Shown: piece by piece, positions 1-9,420 of the stretch
Position numbering within the stretch: the stretch's first letter is position 1
How the letters are laid out: every line of letters begins with the position of its first letter
DNA from: Spirogloea muscicola
Taxonomy: Eukaryota; Streptophyta; Zygnematophyceae; Spirogloeales; Spirogloeaceae
Direction of reading: 5' to 3'
Length of the DNA stretch: 12,487 nt
NCBI GenBank assembly: GCA_009602725.1
Contig: WELB01000038.1
Location: 536,098 to 548,584, forward strand
Made by a program: the position numbers and the translations under genes
The notes under the pieces: generated by a model
Seen by the model: the letters and a program-made list of their open reading frames with translations, nothing else
Database searches by the model: none
Told to the model about the DNA's origin: nothing

Positions 1-339
1 GGCAGGGCGCCCGCGGCGGCGGCGGTGGTGGCGGCGGCGGCGGACGGCGGCGTGACGCTGCGCATCCGGCTGGACCACCAGGTGCAGTTCGGGGAGCGGC
101 ACGCGGTGGCGGGTTCGGCGGCCGCCATGGGCGCGTGGGGCAGCCCCGTGGAGATGGCGTGGACGGAGGCGGGGTGGACGGCGGACCTGGCGCTGCCCGC
201 GGGCGAGCGCGTGGAGTTCAAGTTCCTGATCCTGCGCGACGGCGGCGGCGAGCCCGGCTGGGAGGGCGGCGCCAACCGCGTGCTGGAGGTCCCGGGCGAC
301 GGCGGGGAGTACCGCCTCAGCGCGCTGTGGGGGCACCAG
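1..339 (+). other. PWD: PWD exon 1: CBM20 starch-binding domain
   Basis: Open in frame from base 1, so the true start is upstream. An Ala-rich GC-repeat leader (bases 1-48) precedes the domain. The domain runs from [10 protein letters not shown] to about residue 113. It carries the family's [10 protein letters not shown] turn and Trp residues at about positions 46, 54 and 59 (codons 136, 160, 175), then the VEFKFLI strand and the W..G.NRVLEVP segment. In CBM20 domains, Trp residues of this kind form the glucan-binding surface (family knowledge). The donor GT is at 340-341, phase 0. The GTG at 25 is not a credible start. Confidence -1.
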
Positions 340-3300
340 GTTAGCGGCCTGTCTGCGCTAACTTGTGGTTACTGAGCTCGTCAGCTTAACAGCAGTGTCA
401 TCCTTAACCCCAGCCTTGCCAAGGCTGAGGTTGAGGGTTCAAGTACATCTGTCAACGTGCTTGCCTTTCTACTTGGCCGCTCAGGCCCTCCATCACTGAC
501 TATACACTCCATTCCCCTGTGGGGACGCCAGGATGCGCACCTTGAGAAAGAGGGCGGCGGCGGCGGTGCGCCGGCGGCTCAGAACGGCGCTGCCTCCGCG
601 GAGGTTGAGTCCGCGGACGCCGGCGGCGGTGGGGAGGAGCCGGAGCCGCAGAAGGAGGAGGCGCCGAGTAATGGTAATGCTGGCGTGGAGGCCAGCGAGT
701 TCGGGCAGCGGTGGCAGGGCAAGGGCACGAGCTTCATGCGCTCCAACGACCACTCCCACGAGCGTTCCGGCCAGTGGGACACCGCCGGCCTCGGCGGCGC
801 CGCCCTGAGGCTCGTTGAGGGCGACAAGGACGCCGGGAGCTGGCGCAAGAAGGTCTTCCCGCTGCCTCGCCCTCGCAGAACGAACAAAGTCGCTTGGAAG
901 TTGCACGCAGGGACCGAGGTCTGAGCGGTGCCATTGATGCCGCTTTTGTGTCGATGCCTGGGGTGCAGCTCGAAGTCGTGAGCAAGCTGGTCACTGAGAG
1001 TGACAAGGAGCCTGCTGAGGAGCTTGACACATTCGTCAACACCGCCATATACCTGCAGGTTGTCCACCTGGACAGACGCAGAACCTACCCGTTGCCTGCA
1101 TTGGCTTGCTGAAGGCACATGCAGGAACACGCGCTGCTGACATGGCTGTGCTCGGTGCCTCGAGTGCAGTGGATCAACACAGGCCAGATCCAGTGTGTTG
1201 AGGACGGGGGCCACCACCGCCCCAACCGGCATGCCGAGCTCGCACGCACCATCTTCCGCGAATTAGAGAAGAAGATGGCTGCCAAGGGCACCCCGCCTCA
1301 GGTGCACGACAGCCGGTTGTTGTGGCGCCTTTTGAGTGCTGTGCAAATGGTGCAGTTCAAGCTGTAAGCACCACCAGTTGATTTGTGTTCTGAGGATTCC
1401 AGTCATTAGTCGTCCATCATGCTCAGAGTCTGGCAAATTGGAGTGCAGGAGGTGATGGTGATGCGCAAGATCCACCCGCGCCTGCCTGCCTTCACCGCTG
1501 AGTTCACAGCATCAGTCCCTCTCACTCGCATCCGTGACATTGCCCATCGCAACGACATTCCACATGACCTGAAGGTATGGCCTCGCTTGTTTCAATCTTA
1601 TCTTGCCTCTACATTCTGAAGGTATCTTCATTGATGCTCTTGCTGTCTGCCATCACGGCCTTTGGCACAGCTAGTGTAGCTTTGTGTGGAGGAGTAGGGT
1701 GGAAAAGCTGGGCTGCATATGGGGTGCATGGTGTCTTGCTCTATGACATGCTCAGATCCCACGCCACTGCATGACAGTTATCTGCCCCTTTGGAAGAGCG
1801 GTTTTCAATAGCTGGGTGGTGATTGCAGTCTCTCCCTCTGTCGGCATCTACAGCAAGAGATCAAGCACACCATCCAGAATAAGTTGCACAGGAATGCGGG
1901 TCCTGAGGACCTGGTGGCCACAGAGCAGCTACTGAACAGGGTGACTGCGCCGGGAGCCGAGTACAGCCAGGGATTCTTGGATGAGCTTCGCATTTTCTAC
2001 CGCGAGCTGCAAGACTTCTTCAATGCTGCCAGGTTCGCGAGTTCCGGGTGCTCTGTCTTTGCACTCAAGCTGGCAATCGGAAGATGCTGACCAAGCCGGA
2101 CAATGGATGTCGGACTTGTGCAACTAGTGTGCCTTCGCATATGCTGATTCCTCATCTGCCTGATTGCTGCAGCTTGACAGACCAACTTGCAGCCATTCGG
2201 CCTTCCTTGGATGACAATAAAGTTGCAGATCTTGAGCAATTCCTTGAAGCCAAGAAGGTCAATGGCATCCCACTCATGACTGTAGTTTCACAATAAAGGA
2301 GTGCATCATTGAATTGCTAGGTTGCTAGGTCCTTCTATCTCAGCTGTTGATGAGCTCTACATTCTTTCAGGAAGTATCTGCCATGCGAGAGTCTGATTGG
2401 ACGCCAGATCTTTCTTTGCGCAGAAGCTTGACTCCAGCAATGGTAGTGCGGCAGCAGGAGGTGCGAAGGATAAGTTGCTGGCATGTATGCATTCCCTCAC
2501 CGGCCTTAGGGCTGCTCTGCTCTCTGGCTTGGCAAGTGGCCTGCGCAATGATGCAAGTGACGAATCCATCGCCATGCGGCAAAAGGTCAGCTCTTCTCAT
2601 TTGCAGGCGGTGGTTGACTGTTTACCTGGGGCAGCATTGCCTCGGGTCTTGTCTCTTCGTTAGTCTCGAGGGCTGACTGCAAGCCTCCTTGCTTCAGCTG
2701 GCTCACTGACCTTGTTGACCTTGTTGATAGATTGCATCTTCACATGGATCGAAGCCCTGAAGATGTGATGTCCTACGCGCTTACTGCGCTGAGTTGGAAA
2801 TTCTCATTGGACATGTATATTCCTCACAATTTGCTACTGCAATGTGACAGTGGCGCCTGGCTGAGATTGGCCTCGAAGATTACTCCTTTGTGCTCCTCAG
2901 CAGGTGCTTCAAAATAGCTGCTGAAACATTTCACAGGAATAAGCAATGCAACACACATTGTTGACTGTCCTTGTGCAAAATTTGTAATGAACTTGATGCT
3001 GTTTGAGGAAAGTATTTCCGACAACGCACAGGTTCCTCAATGCCATGGAGGAGGAAGGAGGTGCTGCTTGGCTGGCTGAGGATGTCGCCGGCAGCAATGC
3101 AGCTAGATTTGCCGCACCTCTAGGTGCGACTGTACTTGGCGTACGACAGCTTGGCCTGTCGGGCTGGCAGCAAGCCGAGTGCGCGGCTGTCGAGAACGAG
3201 CTTATGGCTTGGCAACAGGCTGGTGTAGCACCCAGCAAAGATGGTGGGTCTTCTCCTTATGATTGATTGTCGTGCAACAGCACCACAATCCACCACAGTC

Positions 3301-6300
3301 ACACATCAGCCTGCAAAGCTGCTTAGCCAAGGAGTTCAGACAAGCAGATGCTACCCTGCCTACCTATACGACCATGTGCGCCTGGACTTTCTCCCGGCAG
3401 GTGCTGAGGCTGATGTCAGAGAATGGGCTCTGAGGTTGAAGGCAACATTGGATCGTACTCGACGACTGTCAGAGTCTTACACAGAGTCGGCCTTGCAGAT
3501 CTACCCAGACAGGGCTGAGGTATTTACCACTGCTCGAAGTTGCAGGTCTTGACTGAGTTGCTTGACACAGAGTTCTCTGTTGCCAATTGACTATGTAGTA
3601 TACCATATTGTGCCTAGTATACCATATTGTGCCGAGCTGCTATAAGTCCGTTGGGGACTACGTGCCAGGGTGACGGCTGTGATCATCTAATTGGTGCATC
3701 TGCCCAAACTTACAGAAGCGGTTTCAATCTTGTGCTTCAGATGCTGGGCAAGGCATTTGGCATTCCTGAAAATACTGTTCGCACTTATGCCGAGGCAGAT
3801 ATTCGTGCTAGGTACAGGATGCCAAGCCCACAATGGGGTGTTCAAGTCTTTCTGCATGTAGCCTTCTCGCAAAAATTATGCTTTGTATCTGGCAGACTTC
3901 TCCGCACTGATATTGCTATCAGAATGCTAATCTCAGGCAGTGGCTCTGACCACGAATTTGTCTGGCTCCAGTGTGGTCTTCCAGCTTGCCAAGTTGTGCT
4001 CGCTGCTGCTGAAAGCAGTCCGTCAGGTAGCAGGCGTGGAGGGTTGGGATGCTCTCATGACTGGAACTGCAGTTGGCAAACTTGTGAAGGTATCAGTTTC
4101 TTACTTCCAGTGACACTCTGCTTCCTGGAAGATATACAACAGCACCGCATCAGCTCTTTGTGCTTGAGATGCTCCGTGCACTTGTGAAATCTTAGATACT
4201 CTGCGTCCACCTTGGAAAGGGCTCCAAGAATTTCCGCTGAGTATGTGCACATTTGACCAATCATAACCACAAAAGTGGTAATTTAGTGAGCATTGTTCCT
4301 GGCAACCAGGTTGACAAGATTGTTCCAGGGGCCATTCCTGCAAGTTCCAGGGGCGATAAGTTGATACTTCTCGTACGTGAAGCTGATGGTGATGAGGAGG
4401 TCAGTGTGCAAGATTCTCTGTACTAGAGGGTGAATTGCCATAGCTTGTGTATGATATCAGGCAGTTGATGACGCCGTTTGGATGCATATGAGTAGGAAGT
4501 ATGCATCAAGATGGCCACGCCCATCTATCCAAAGCACCCCAAGAAGTGCCAGACAGTCACATTTTCCTAGGCCTGTGCTTCATCCAGGTGAAGGCAGCAG
4601 GCGAGAATGTGGCCGGAGTCATCTTGTGCCAGGAGCTTCCCCACCTTTCTCATCTCGGCGTCCGTGCTCGCCAGGTGCCAGCTGAGCTCACTGCAATCTA
4701 GTCAAGCATGAATAGCAAGCATTGTGGTGGTAGACTGCAAGCAAGTTCAAAAACCTCTGCTAACACTTGTGTGACTTTGTACTTGCTTAAAGGTTGGTCA
4801 TGTAGCCTGCGAGTGACCTTGAGTCTCACTGAGATCTTCTTTCTTGGATGTCATTGAGGACGCAAACCCGCCACCTGCTTGGTGCTACACGACTACTATT
4901 GGTCATGAAGTAAAGTACTGCAGCAGTACTTCTTCCTTGTGTTCACCTTGTGCTATGTGTTGCGCAGGAGGGCGTTGTCTTTGTCACTTGCGATGATGAG
5001 GAGAAGATTGCAGAAGTCCAGGCCCTGGCAGACAAGTCCGTCAGGTACTTGCAAGTAGCAGAACACTGAGACCCTTTTGATACCTCATTCTGGCTTCTGG
5101 CTCCTTCTTGTTGGCTATATCAGCCAAAAAGTCAGATGTCAAAGGGCTGTGATCGTCATCATCCTAGTATAAGTGTCATTGGTAATGCATACCTCCAGGA
5201 TACCTGGAGGTATGCACTACATCAAGCCTACATGGAGATTAGCTACAGCCAACTGCCAGAAAGTCTTAGAGGCCATGAGACACTGCCAGCAGATAGCTCT
5301 ATAGATGCTTACTCCATTCTGTCATGGTCAGTACCGCCTCAGTACTCTCCTTGTAATCTAACTGGAGCAAGTACTGCGCATGTTGTGTTCGATGCAAGCT
5401 CATGATCTCAATTAAGTCACTGACCTGCTCACGCTGGACATGGTTCTCCTGAGGAGACAGGCTAGAGGCTTCAGCCGAGGGCGTCACTGTGTGCGCTGAC
5501 GATGGAGTGGGCAGCTCAGCGGCTCCGAAGGAGGCGGAGCTTGCCATGGTTGGCGCCAAGAAGCAGGAGCTGGAGGCAGCAGGTGGCAGCAGCGTCCAGC
5601 ACAGCCAGGTTACCAAGGCCAGTGCTGGGAGCATCATCCAGCTGGCTGAGTCGAGCACCGACACGACGGGGTCAAAGGCGTCTGCATGCGGGCAGCTGGC
5701 GCGGCTGGCTCTGGAAGCTACCTCAGGTCGGCCTCTCCTTGTAGTGTTGAGCTGCAGCCATTGACTTGCTTACCTCCTTCTCTATCCGTTCTTATACTGG
5801 CAACAATGTGCCGTTTCCTCTGCAGGCAGCGGAAATGGCACTGGCCCTTCAACTGCCTTCGAGGTACCTACTGGAGTAGCGATTCCGTTTGGGGCTATGG
5901 AGCAGGCACTTGATGCCAGCGGGTCGTTGAAGAAGTTTGAGGCTCTTGTAGAGAAGGCGGAGGTGGCCAAGGTGGAGGGCGGGGAGCTCGACCAGGTGTG
6001 TGACGAGCTGCGAAGCCTGGTGGCGGCCCAGAGGCTGCCTGCTGCCACCATCAAGGAGCTGGGGAACAGTTTCTCAAAGGATGCACGCCTAATCGTCCGG
6101 TCCTCAGCAAACGTGGAGGACTTGGCCGGTATGTCTGGAGCAGGCCTGTACGACTCCATACCCAACGTGCGGCCATCCGAGCCTGAGGAGTTTGCCAAGG
6201 CCGTCGCCGAGGTGTGGGCCTCCTTGTACACGCGCAGGGCTGTGCTCAGCAGGAGGGTGGCCAACGTTGCCCAGAAGGAGGCTGCCATGGCGGTGCTTGT

Positions 6301-6727
6301 GCAAGAGCTCCTGAATCCAGACCTCTCCTTCGTCCTTCACACGGTCAGCCCTGTGGACAGGGATGCATCAGTCGTCCAAGCAGAGGTTGCGGCAGGGTTG
6401 GGGGAGACCCTGGCGTCGGGCACAAGAGGGTCGCCTTGGCGCCTGGCTGCCAGCAAAGACGGTGGAAACGTGAAGACGCTGGCTTTCGCCAACTTCAGCG
6501 ACATGCTCGTGGTGGAGCAGGGCAGTGCGGACGGGCGAATGGTGAAGAAGGTTGCTGATTACAGCAAACAGAAGCTCTCTCTGGATGCAAGCGAGAGGAA
6601 GAGCTTGGGCAGCAAGCTGGCCAAGGTGGGCAAGCTCCTGGAGGACAAGCTGGGTGCACCTCAAGATGTCGAGGGCGCTGTGGTTGATGGCAAGATCTTC
6701 ATTGTTCAGGCCCGCCCTCAGCCGTAG
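1..6727 (+). CDS. PWD: Phosphoglucan, water dikinase (PWD/GWD3), 18 exons, 5' partial
   Basis: The enzyme transfers the beta-phosphate of ATP to the C3 position of glucose units in starch pre-phosphorylated by GWD1, in the plastid, to start granule breakdown (family knowledge). Traced exons: 1-339, 532-852, 879-1058, 1170-1301, 1449-1574, 1854-2032, 2173-2257, 2424-2585, 2851-2903, 3032-3243, 3401-3519, 3741-3811, 3972-4089, 4310-4399, 4588-4674, 4968-5044, 5461-5726, 5826-6727 (stop TAG). They sum to 3519 nt and keep one frame through every junction; all introns are GT..AG. Domain order is CBM20 (residues ~17-113), linker, central region ([32 protein letters not shown]), phosphohistidine motif, linker, ATP-binding domain. 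The land-plant enzyme is near 1200 residues, so only the transit peptide and a little more is missing at the left edge. GWD1 is excluded because it lacks CBM20 and these central motifs. Exon calls are by eye, guided by remembered plant PWD sequence; the exon 10 donor (3244, not 3223) was chosen on alignment length. Confidence -1.
411..427. repeat. 8-bp inverted repeat in PWD intron 1
   Basis: Perfect arms CAGCCTTG (411-418) and CAAGGCTG (420-427) around a single base. It is a small palindrome inside intron 1, and no function is claimed. Confidence -1.
532..852 (+). other. PWD: PWD exon 2: Gly/Glu-rich linker and start of conserved core
   Basis: The first ~50 residues are low-complexity: a run of five Gly, then Ala-, Glu- and Pro-rich sequence, an expected variable tether between CBM20 and the catalytic part. 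The conserved core starts at [20 protein letters not shown], followed by [23 protein letters not shown]. The acceptor AG is at 530-531. The exon must end near WRKK, because reading on in this frame meets a stop at 922-924 and loses the family sequence. Confidence -1.
853..878 (+). other. Apparent 26-base intron in PWD
   Basis: Between WRKK (ends 852) and the next conserved frame (from 879, reading [10 protein letters not shown]) lie 26 bases that begin GT and end CAG after a pyrimidine-rich run. Removing them restores the frame; no other nearby acceptor does. This is far below the 99-416 bases of the other introns, and the donor (GTCTTC) is poor. It may be the 3' end of a longer intron whose middle was lost in assembly, a one-base indel in the sequence, or a true micro-intron. 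Confidence -1.
879..2257 (+). other. PWD: PWD exons 3-7: central conserved region
   Basis: Exon 3 (879-1058) reads [11 protein letters not shown] to NTAIYLQ and carries an insertion relative to my memory of the plant enzyme. Exon 4 (1170-1301) has [20 protein letters not shown]. Exon 5 (1449-1574) has [14 protein letters not shown] and [17 protein letters not shown]. Exon 6 (1854-2032) begins [20 protein letters not shown] and ends in FFNA plus a split Ser codon. Exon 7 (2173-2257) begins [14 protein letters not shown] and ends EAKK. The introns between them are 111, 147, 279 and 140 bases, in phases 0, 0, 0 and 2. Confidence -1.
2424..4399 (+). other. PWD: PWD exons 8-14: central region up to phosphohistidine domain
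   Basis: Exon 8 (2424-2585) ends [16 protein letters not shown]. Exon 9 is the smallest (2851-2903, 53 nt), [17 protein letters not shown] plus a split Arg codon. Exon 10 (3032-3243) has [10 protein letters not shown] and [15 protein letters not shown]. Exon 11 (3401-3519) has [15 protein letters not shown]. Exon 12 (3741-3811) has [20 protein letters not shown]. Exon 13 (3972-4089) has [18 protein letters not shown] and [16 protein letters not shown]. Exon 14 (4310-4399) has [11 protein letters not shown] and EADGDEE. Exons 9, 12 and 13 leave little trace as plain open frames and were recovered only through split-codon splicing. Confidence -1.
3596..3633. repeat. Two perfect 19-bp tandem copies in PWD intron 11
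   Basis: The unit TAGTATACCATATTGTGCC occurs at 3596-3614 and again at 3615-3633 with no mismatch. It lies inside intron 11 (3520-3740), so it does not touch the protein. The perfect identity suggests a recent duplication. Confidence -1.
4588..4674 (+). other. PWD: PWD exon 15: phosphohistidine catalytic motif
   Basis: This exon encodes [16 protein letters not shown]. In the dikinase family the second His of H-L-S-H accepts the beta-phosphate of ATP and passes it to the glucan (established knowledge). Its codon here is CAT at 4651-4653, about residue 751 of the partial protein. The motif is intact, which argues for an active enzyme. The next exon (4968-5044) continues with [17 protein letters not shown], as in the family. 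Confidence -1.
4913..4931. repeat. 9-bp palindrome in PWD intron 15
   Basis: Arms AAGTACTGC (4913-4921) and GCAGTACTT (4923-4931) flank one base. It lies 36 bases before the exon 16 acceptor, so in the RNA it could form a small hairpin near the branch-point region. Confidence -1.
5186..5216. repeat. Perfect 14-bp hairpin in PWD intron 16
   Basis: Arms TGCATACCTCCAGG (5186-5199) and CCTGGAGGTATGCA (5203-5216) are perfect complements around the 3-base loop ATA. They sit in the longest intron of the gene. The stem is too short for a microRNA precursor. Confidence -1.
5461..5726 (+). other. PWD: PWD exon 17: variable linker between catalytic domains
   Basis: Conserved edges (LEAS at the start after a split Arg codon; [10 protein letters not shown]-like and [14 protein letters not shown] near the end) flank an Ala/Glu/Lys-rich middle with little family conservation. 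This is the expected swivel linker between the phosphohistidine domain and the ATP-binding domain. The upstream intron (5045-5460) is the longest in the gene at 416 bases. The exon ends in phase 1. Confidence -1.
5826..6727 (+). other. PWD: PWD exon 18: PEP/pyruvate-binding (ATP-binding) domain
   Basis: This is the longest exon (902 nt). It starts after the acceptor CTCTGCAG and completes a split Gly codon. Key motifs are [38 protein letters not shown] (Arg codons at 6086 and 6098, the nucleotide-binding region shared with PPDK and PEP synthase); [45 protein letters not shown]; and the terminal VQARPQP. The stop TAG is at 6725-6727. No TGTAA poly(A) signal, common in chlorophytes, is seen in the next 1.5 kb, so the 3' end of the transcript is not placed. 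Confidence -1.
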
Positions 6728-7960
6728 AGTCCACAATTACTTCACAAATCCTTCAGCGAGCCAATGATGACCAGACTGTGAAGGAGCCAACTGGATAAGC
6801 AGAAGCTATCAAGGCAACTTGCCAGCTGCTGAGTGCATGCCTTATATCTTGTCCTTTTTCAGTCACTCCTGCCAGTTTGTGCCTATCAGATATGGAGGCT
6901 TTTCTTTTCCCTGCTTCAGTTGTTGGCTGCTCCTTGAAGTCACCTGCTTCGCTTGTTGGCTGCAAGCCCCACTATTTTTGAGCTCATTGACTTATCTTAC
7001 ATCAACTTGATATACTTCGGTCTTTTACCTATTATTACCTCTTATTATACTGCCAGAGAAGGTTGCATGCTGTGCCAAAGAGATGCTGATGAGGCCAAGT
7101 CCTGTGACTACATACACTAACAGCCTTATATGGCAAGGACTCTTTATTTTGTGGGCCGCAAATACAGCACGATCAGGCCAGCACATCATCCCTGGTGGTC
7201 TTATGCCAAGCTGCCCATTCTGCGTGCAGCTTCCTAAGTGCAGAGCCCTATTGCCGATAGTGCATCTAATAGTTACGGTCCCGCTGGCCTCAAGGTACAT
7301 GGCGGTCCTGAAGTTTTCAGGTTCCATTGCTCAATCTGGAGGACTTGATGGTGCACCTGTTCAATGGCGCCACAGCTAGGAGCAAGTAGGCAATGATAGC
7401 TTAACGATAACAACCTTTGGTAGTTGGAAAGAAATGAAGTCCCAGACAATGCAGATGCTTTGTCATCCACCACACGTGCGGCTGCTGCAGTGACGCACTC
7501 TCTATCATCTTCTATGCATCCTTCCTGGGCTGCCCGCACAGAGCCTTAATTGGAGCCAAGTATTTATTTGTGTCATAATCATCACTGTTGCCGATGTCAC
7601 ACGTGAATGGCGTGGTAGAGGTGGCTCGATGACGCGTGGCTAGCTACCTCAACAGGCAGGCGGACGGGGATGGATCCGCTTCCTCGAGACTCAGTAAGGC
7701 GCAACCAAAGCGAGAAGCTCTTCGAGGAGGTGGCGGTCACTGTCGCCTGCCAGCCCAATAAGTATGGCCAACATTCGGTTGGGCCGGGATAGCGAGAAAT
7801 CGGACAAGGTCTAGAAAAGTCCAACATTGAAGCGCAAATCACTCAGCAATGACAAGGGGCTACTACAGATGGCCTATGAAGGCCTGGTCGAAACAGCCGC
7901 AAGTCGAAGTCGGAGACGAGGAGGGGCGACCTCGAGGCTGGTTGCTGGTCGAAGAAAGAA
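6728..7960. other. Stretch downstream of PWD without a recognisable gene
   Basis: The first part should be the PWD 3' UTR; its end is not marked by a clear signal. Base composition becomes more AT-rich than in exon 18. Open frames on both strands are under about 100 codons, lack family motifs I know, and have no convincing splice-linked partners. A short local repeat (TTGTTGGCTGC near 6919 and 6953) is the only structure noticed. Confidence -1.
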
Positions 7961-8340
7961 GTGAGTTCTTTCAAGGGGGCGAGAGCTGTGAAAGCCAGCC
8001 CGAAATGTCTGAAGGTCCAGCTCCTTCAGTGAAAAGGCAATGGCTGTGAGACAGCAGCCCATCAGGGATATAAGATAGGGAAAGACAGAGACTAATTGGG
8101 CTCTTTCAAAGGGGGCGAACAAGGTCAGAGCCAAGGAAAGGGGCTCTTTTGTTCTTTTCTGGGCTGGCTTTGCTAGCCCCTCTTAATCTATGGGCGAGCA
8201 ATTTCTTCTCCAAAGGGGGCTGAGAGGGCCGGAAGGTGGGAGGCCAAGGGGGCAGGGGCTGCACATCGGGCCAAATTTCTAATTGTGGTCTGAGGCGAGA
8301 GCTCTTTCGGTGCGCCCTAGCTATGGCTGCCACTCTCGGT

Positions 8341-8472
8341 GTGAGGGCGGAGTCTCAGCTGTTTGCGGGACAGTGTGGCTGATCTCTGTTTGGGGTCGGA
8401 ATCTGTGTGAGGGCGGAGCCTCAGCTGTTTAAGTGACAGTGTGGCTGATCTCTGTGCGAAGTCGGATCCGTG
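8341..8472. repeat. 66-bp tandem duplication
   Basis: Copy 1 (8341-8406) and copy 2 (8407-8472) both start GTGAGGGCGGAG and share CTCAGCTGTTT and ACAGTGTGGCTGATCTCTGT. About eight positions differ over the first 60. The pair lies in the centre of the inverted-repeat element. The minus-strand reading shows QRSATLSxKQLRLRPHT twice, a shadow of the DNA repeat. Confidence -1.
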
Positions 8473-8678
8473 TACCGCCACGAGCCGATCTGCGACTGAA
8501 TCGCCGAGACAAGGGCGGTCTGCCGGTCCTTCAGACAAGAAAGAAAGGGCAGCGTCCAGTGGTGGTTAAGGGGTTACTGAGCGCCCACTTAAAGAAGAAA
8601 GGGCTCGCCCATTGAGGATAGGGGCTGGACAAGCCAGCCCAAAAAAGGAAGAAGGTGGCTCTCCCAAAGGGGGCAAGG

Positions 8679-8831
8679 GCTGTACACAGCCAGCCCGAAG
8701 GAAATTTTGACCAGGTCCGAAAAGGCCGAAAACGGGTCCACTTGCTGAAGTCTTGGAAAAGAGCGTCAATTCTTCTGCGCCTTCTGGCCCTTTCGGGCCT
8801 TGTACGTTCCCTTCGGGCTGGCCTCTCACAG
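8679..8831. repeat. Nested inverted repeat around GCCAGCCCGAAGG
   Basis: GGCTGTACACAGCCAGCCC at 8679-8697, continuing GAAGG, is matched in reverse complement at about 8807-8831 with a few mismatches. The spacer also holds the small palindrome GGCCC-TTTC-GGGCC (8786-8799). In RNA this segment could fold into a branched hairpin. Confidence -1.
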
Positions 8832-9084
8832 CCATTGCCTCTACACTGGAAAATGTGTTTCCCCAGTGGAGGACTCCAAGTGTAGCAGACAAGAAGCGGA
8901 GGCTGCTGACTGTGAACGTCAGGAGCAACATCAGGAGCAGCCAGAGCAGGAAGGCACTCACGCTGCAGGCTGCCTGACGGCCGCGGGAACGCTGCCTGTG
9001 GTGATGCCGCCCCGTCCCGTTGACGAGGATTTGCCCGCTGGTTGACTTTTCGTGGCACTTGGCTCCTCGGGGAGGCCCGGAGGC

Positions 9085-9420
9085 AGTAGATCCGCCCCCC
9101 CCCCTCCCCGCGGCCCGGCGGCGGCTCCATTGCCCCCTGCTGCCGCCGGCTGGCGCGCTCGCTCCGCCGCGCTCATGGCCGCGCCAGGCCGCGGGGCTTC
9201 CTCGGGCGCCCCGCTCAAGGCTGCGCCAGGCTCCGGGCCCCCCCCCGGGCGCCTTGCCGGCTGCCGAGCTCCTCCAGTCATCCTCCTCAAGCCTTTCTTC
9301 TGCCCCCGACCGTTGTGGCGCCCGGCGACGGCGACGGCGGCGGCTTCAGTCCTCCTCGCCGCCCCCGCCACCGCTGTGCCAGGCCCCGCGGCTCCCTTGG
9401 GCGCCCCCTCCTGCCACTGC
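9085..9420. repeat. C-rich low-complexity block with homopolymer C runs
   Basis: Long C runs occur at about 9091-9104 and 9238-9246, the latter inside a GGGC(C)nGGGC palindrome, with further Pro/Ala-coding CCG and GCC repeats. A GCCAGGCC...GGGCGCCCC segment near 9184 recurs near 9379. The minus strand carries several G runs and so has G-quadruplex potential. Confidence -1.

Larger units (their letters stand above)
7966..8853. repeat. Imperfect inverted-repeat element with dispersed short motifs
   Basis: Two nested pairs of segments match in opposite orientation. Bases 8144-8211 match the reverse complement of 8593-8655, including GGGCTGGCTT and TGGGCGAGC. Bases 8035-8051 match 8824-8840 perfectly over 17 bases. 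The order (outer with outer, inner with inner) is that of one inverted repeat with a ~380-base centre. The motif CAAAGGGGGC or close variants recurs near 7972, 8108, 8211 and 8665, and AGCCAGCCCGAA near 7993 and 8689 (inverted near 8811). This suggests a decayed foldback or MITE-like element. No transposase or target-site duplication was found. Confidence -1.

Noticed and set aside
25-27. GTG at 25 as the PWD start codon
   Set aside because: The frame is open to base 1 and the enzyme needs a transit peptide upstream; nuclear genes rarely start at GTG.
436-446. tRNA B-box-like GGGTTCAAGTA in intron 1
   Set aside because: No A box, acceptor stem or cloverleaf could be built around it.
493-1232. 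Long minus-strand open frames opposite PWD exons 2-4
   Set aside because: They are shadows of GC-rich exons on the + strand and carry no recognised family motif.
3222-3224. Earlier exon 10 donor at 3223 (GTGTAG)
   Set aside because: It also keeps phase 1, but shortens a segment that aligns better in length with the family when the donor at 3244 (GTGGGT) is used. It remains possible as an alternative.
5186-5216. MicroRNA precursor in intron 16
   Set aside because: The stem is 14 bp, too short for Dicer-type processing.
7818-7828. Second TGTTGGA-type LTR start on the minus strand
   Set aside because: Only the first seven bases match the candidate LTR at 10779; the following sequence is unrelated, so it is not the paired LTR.
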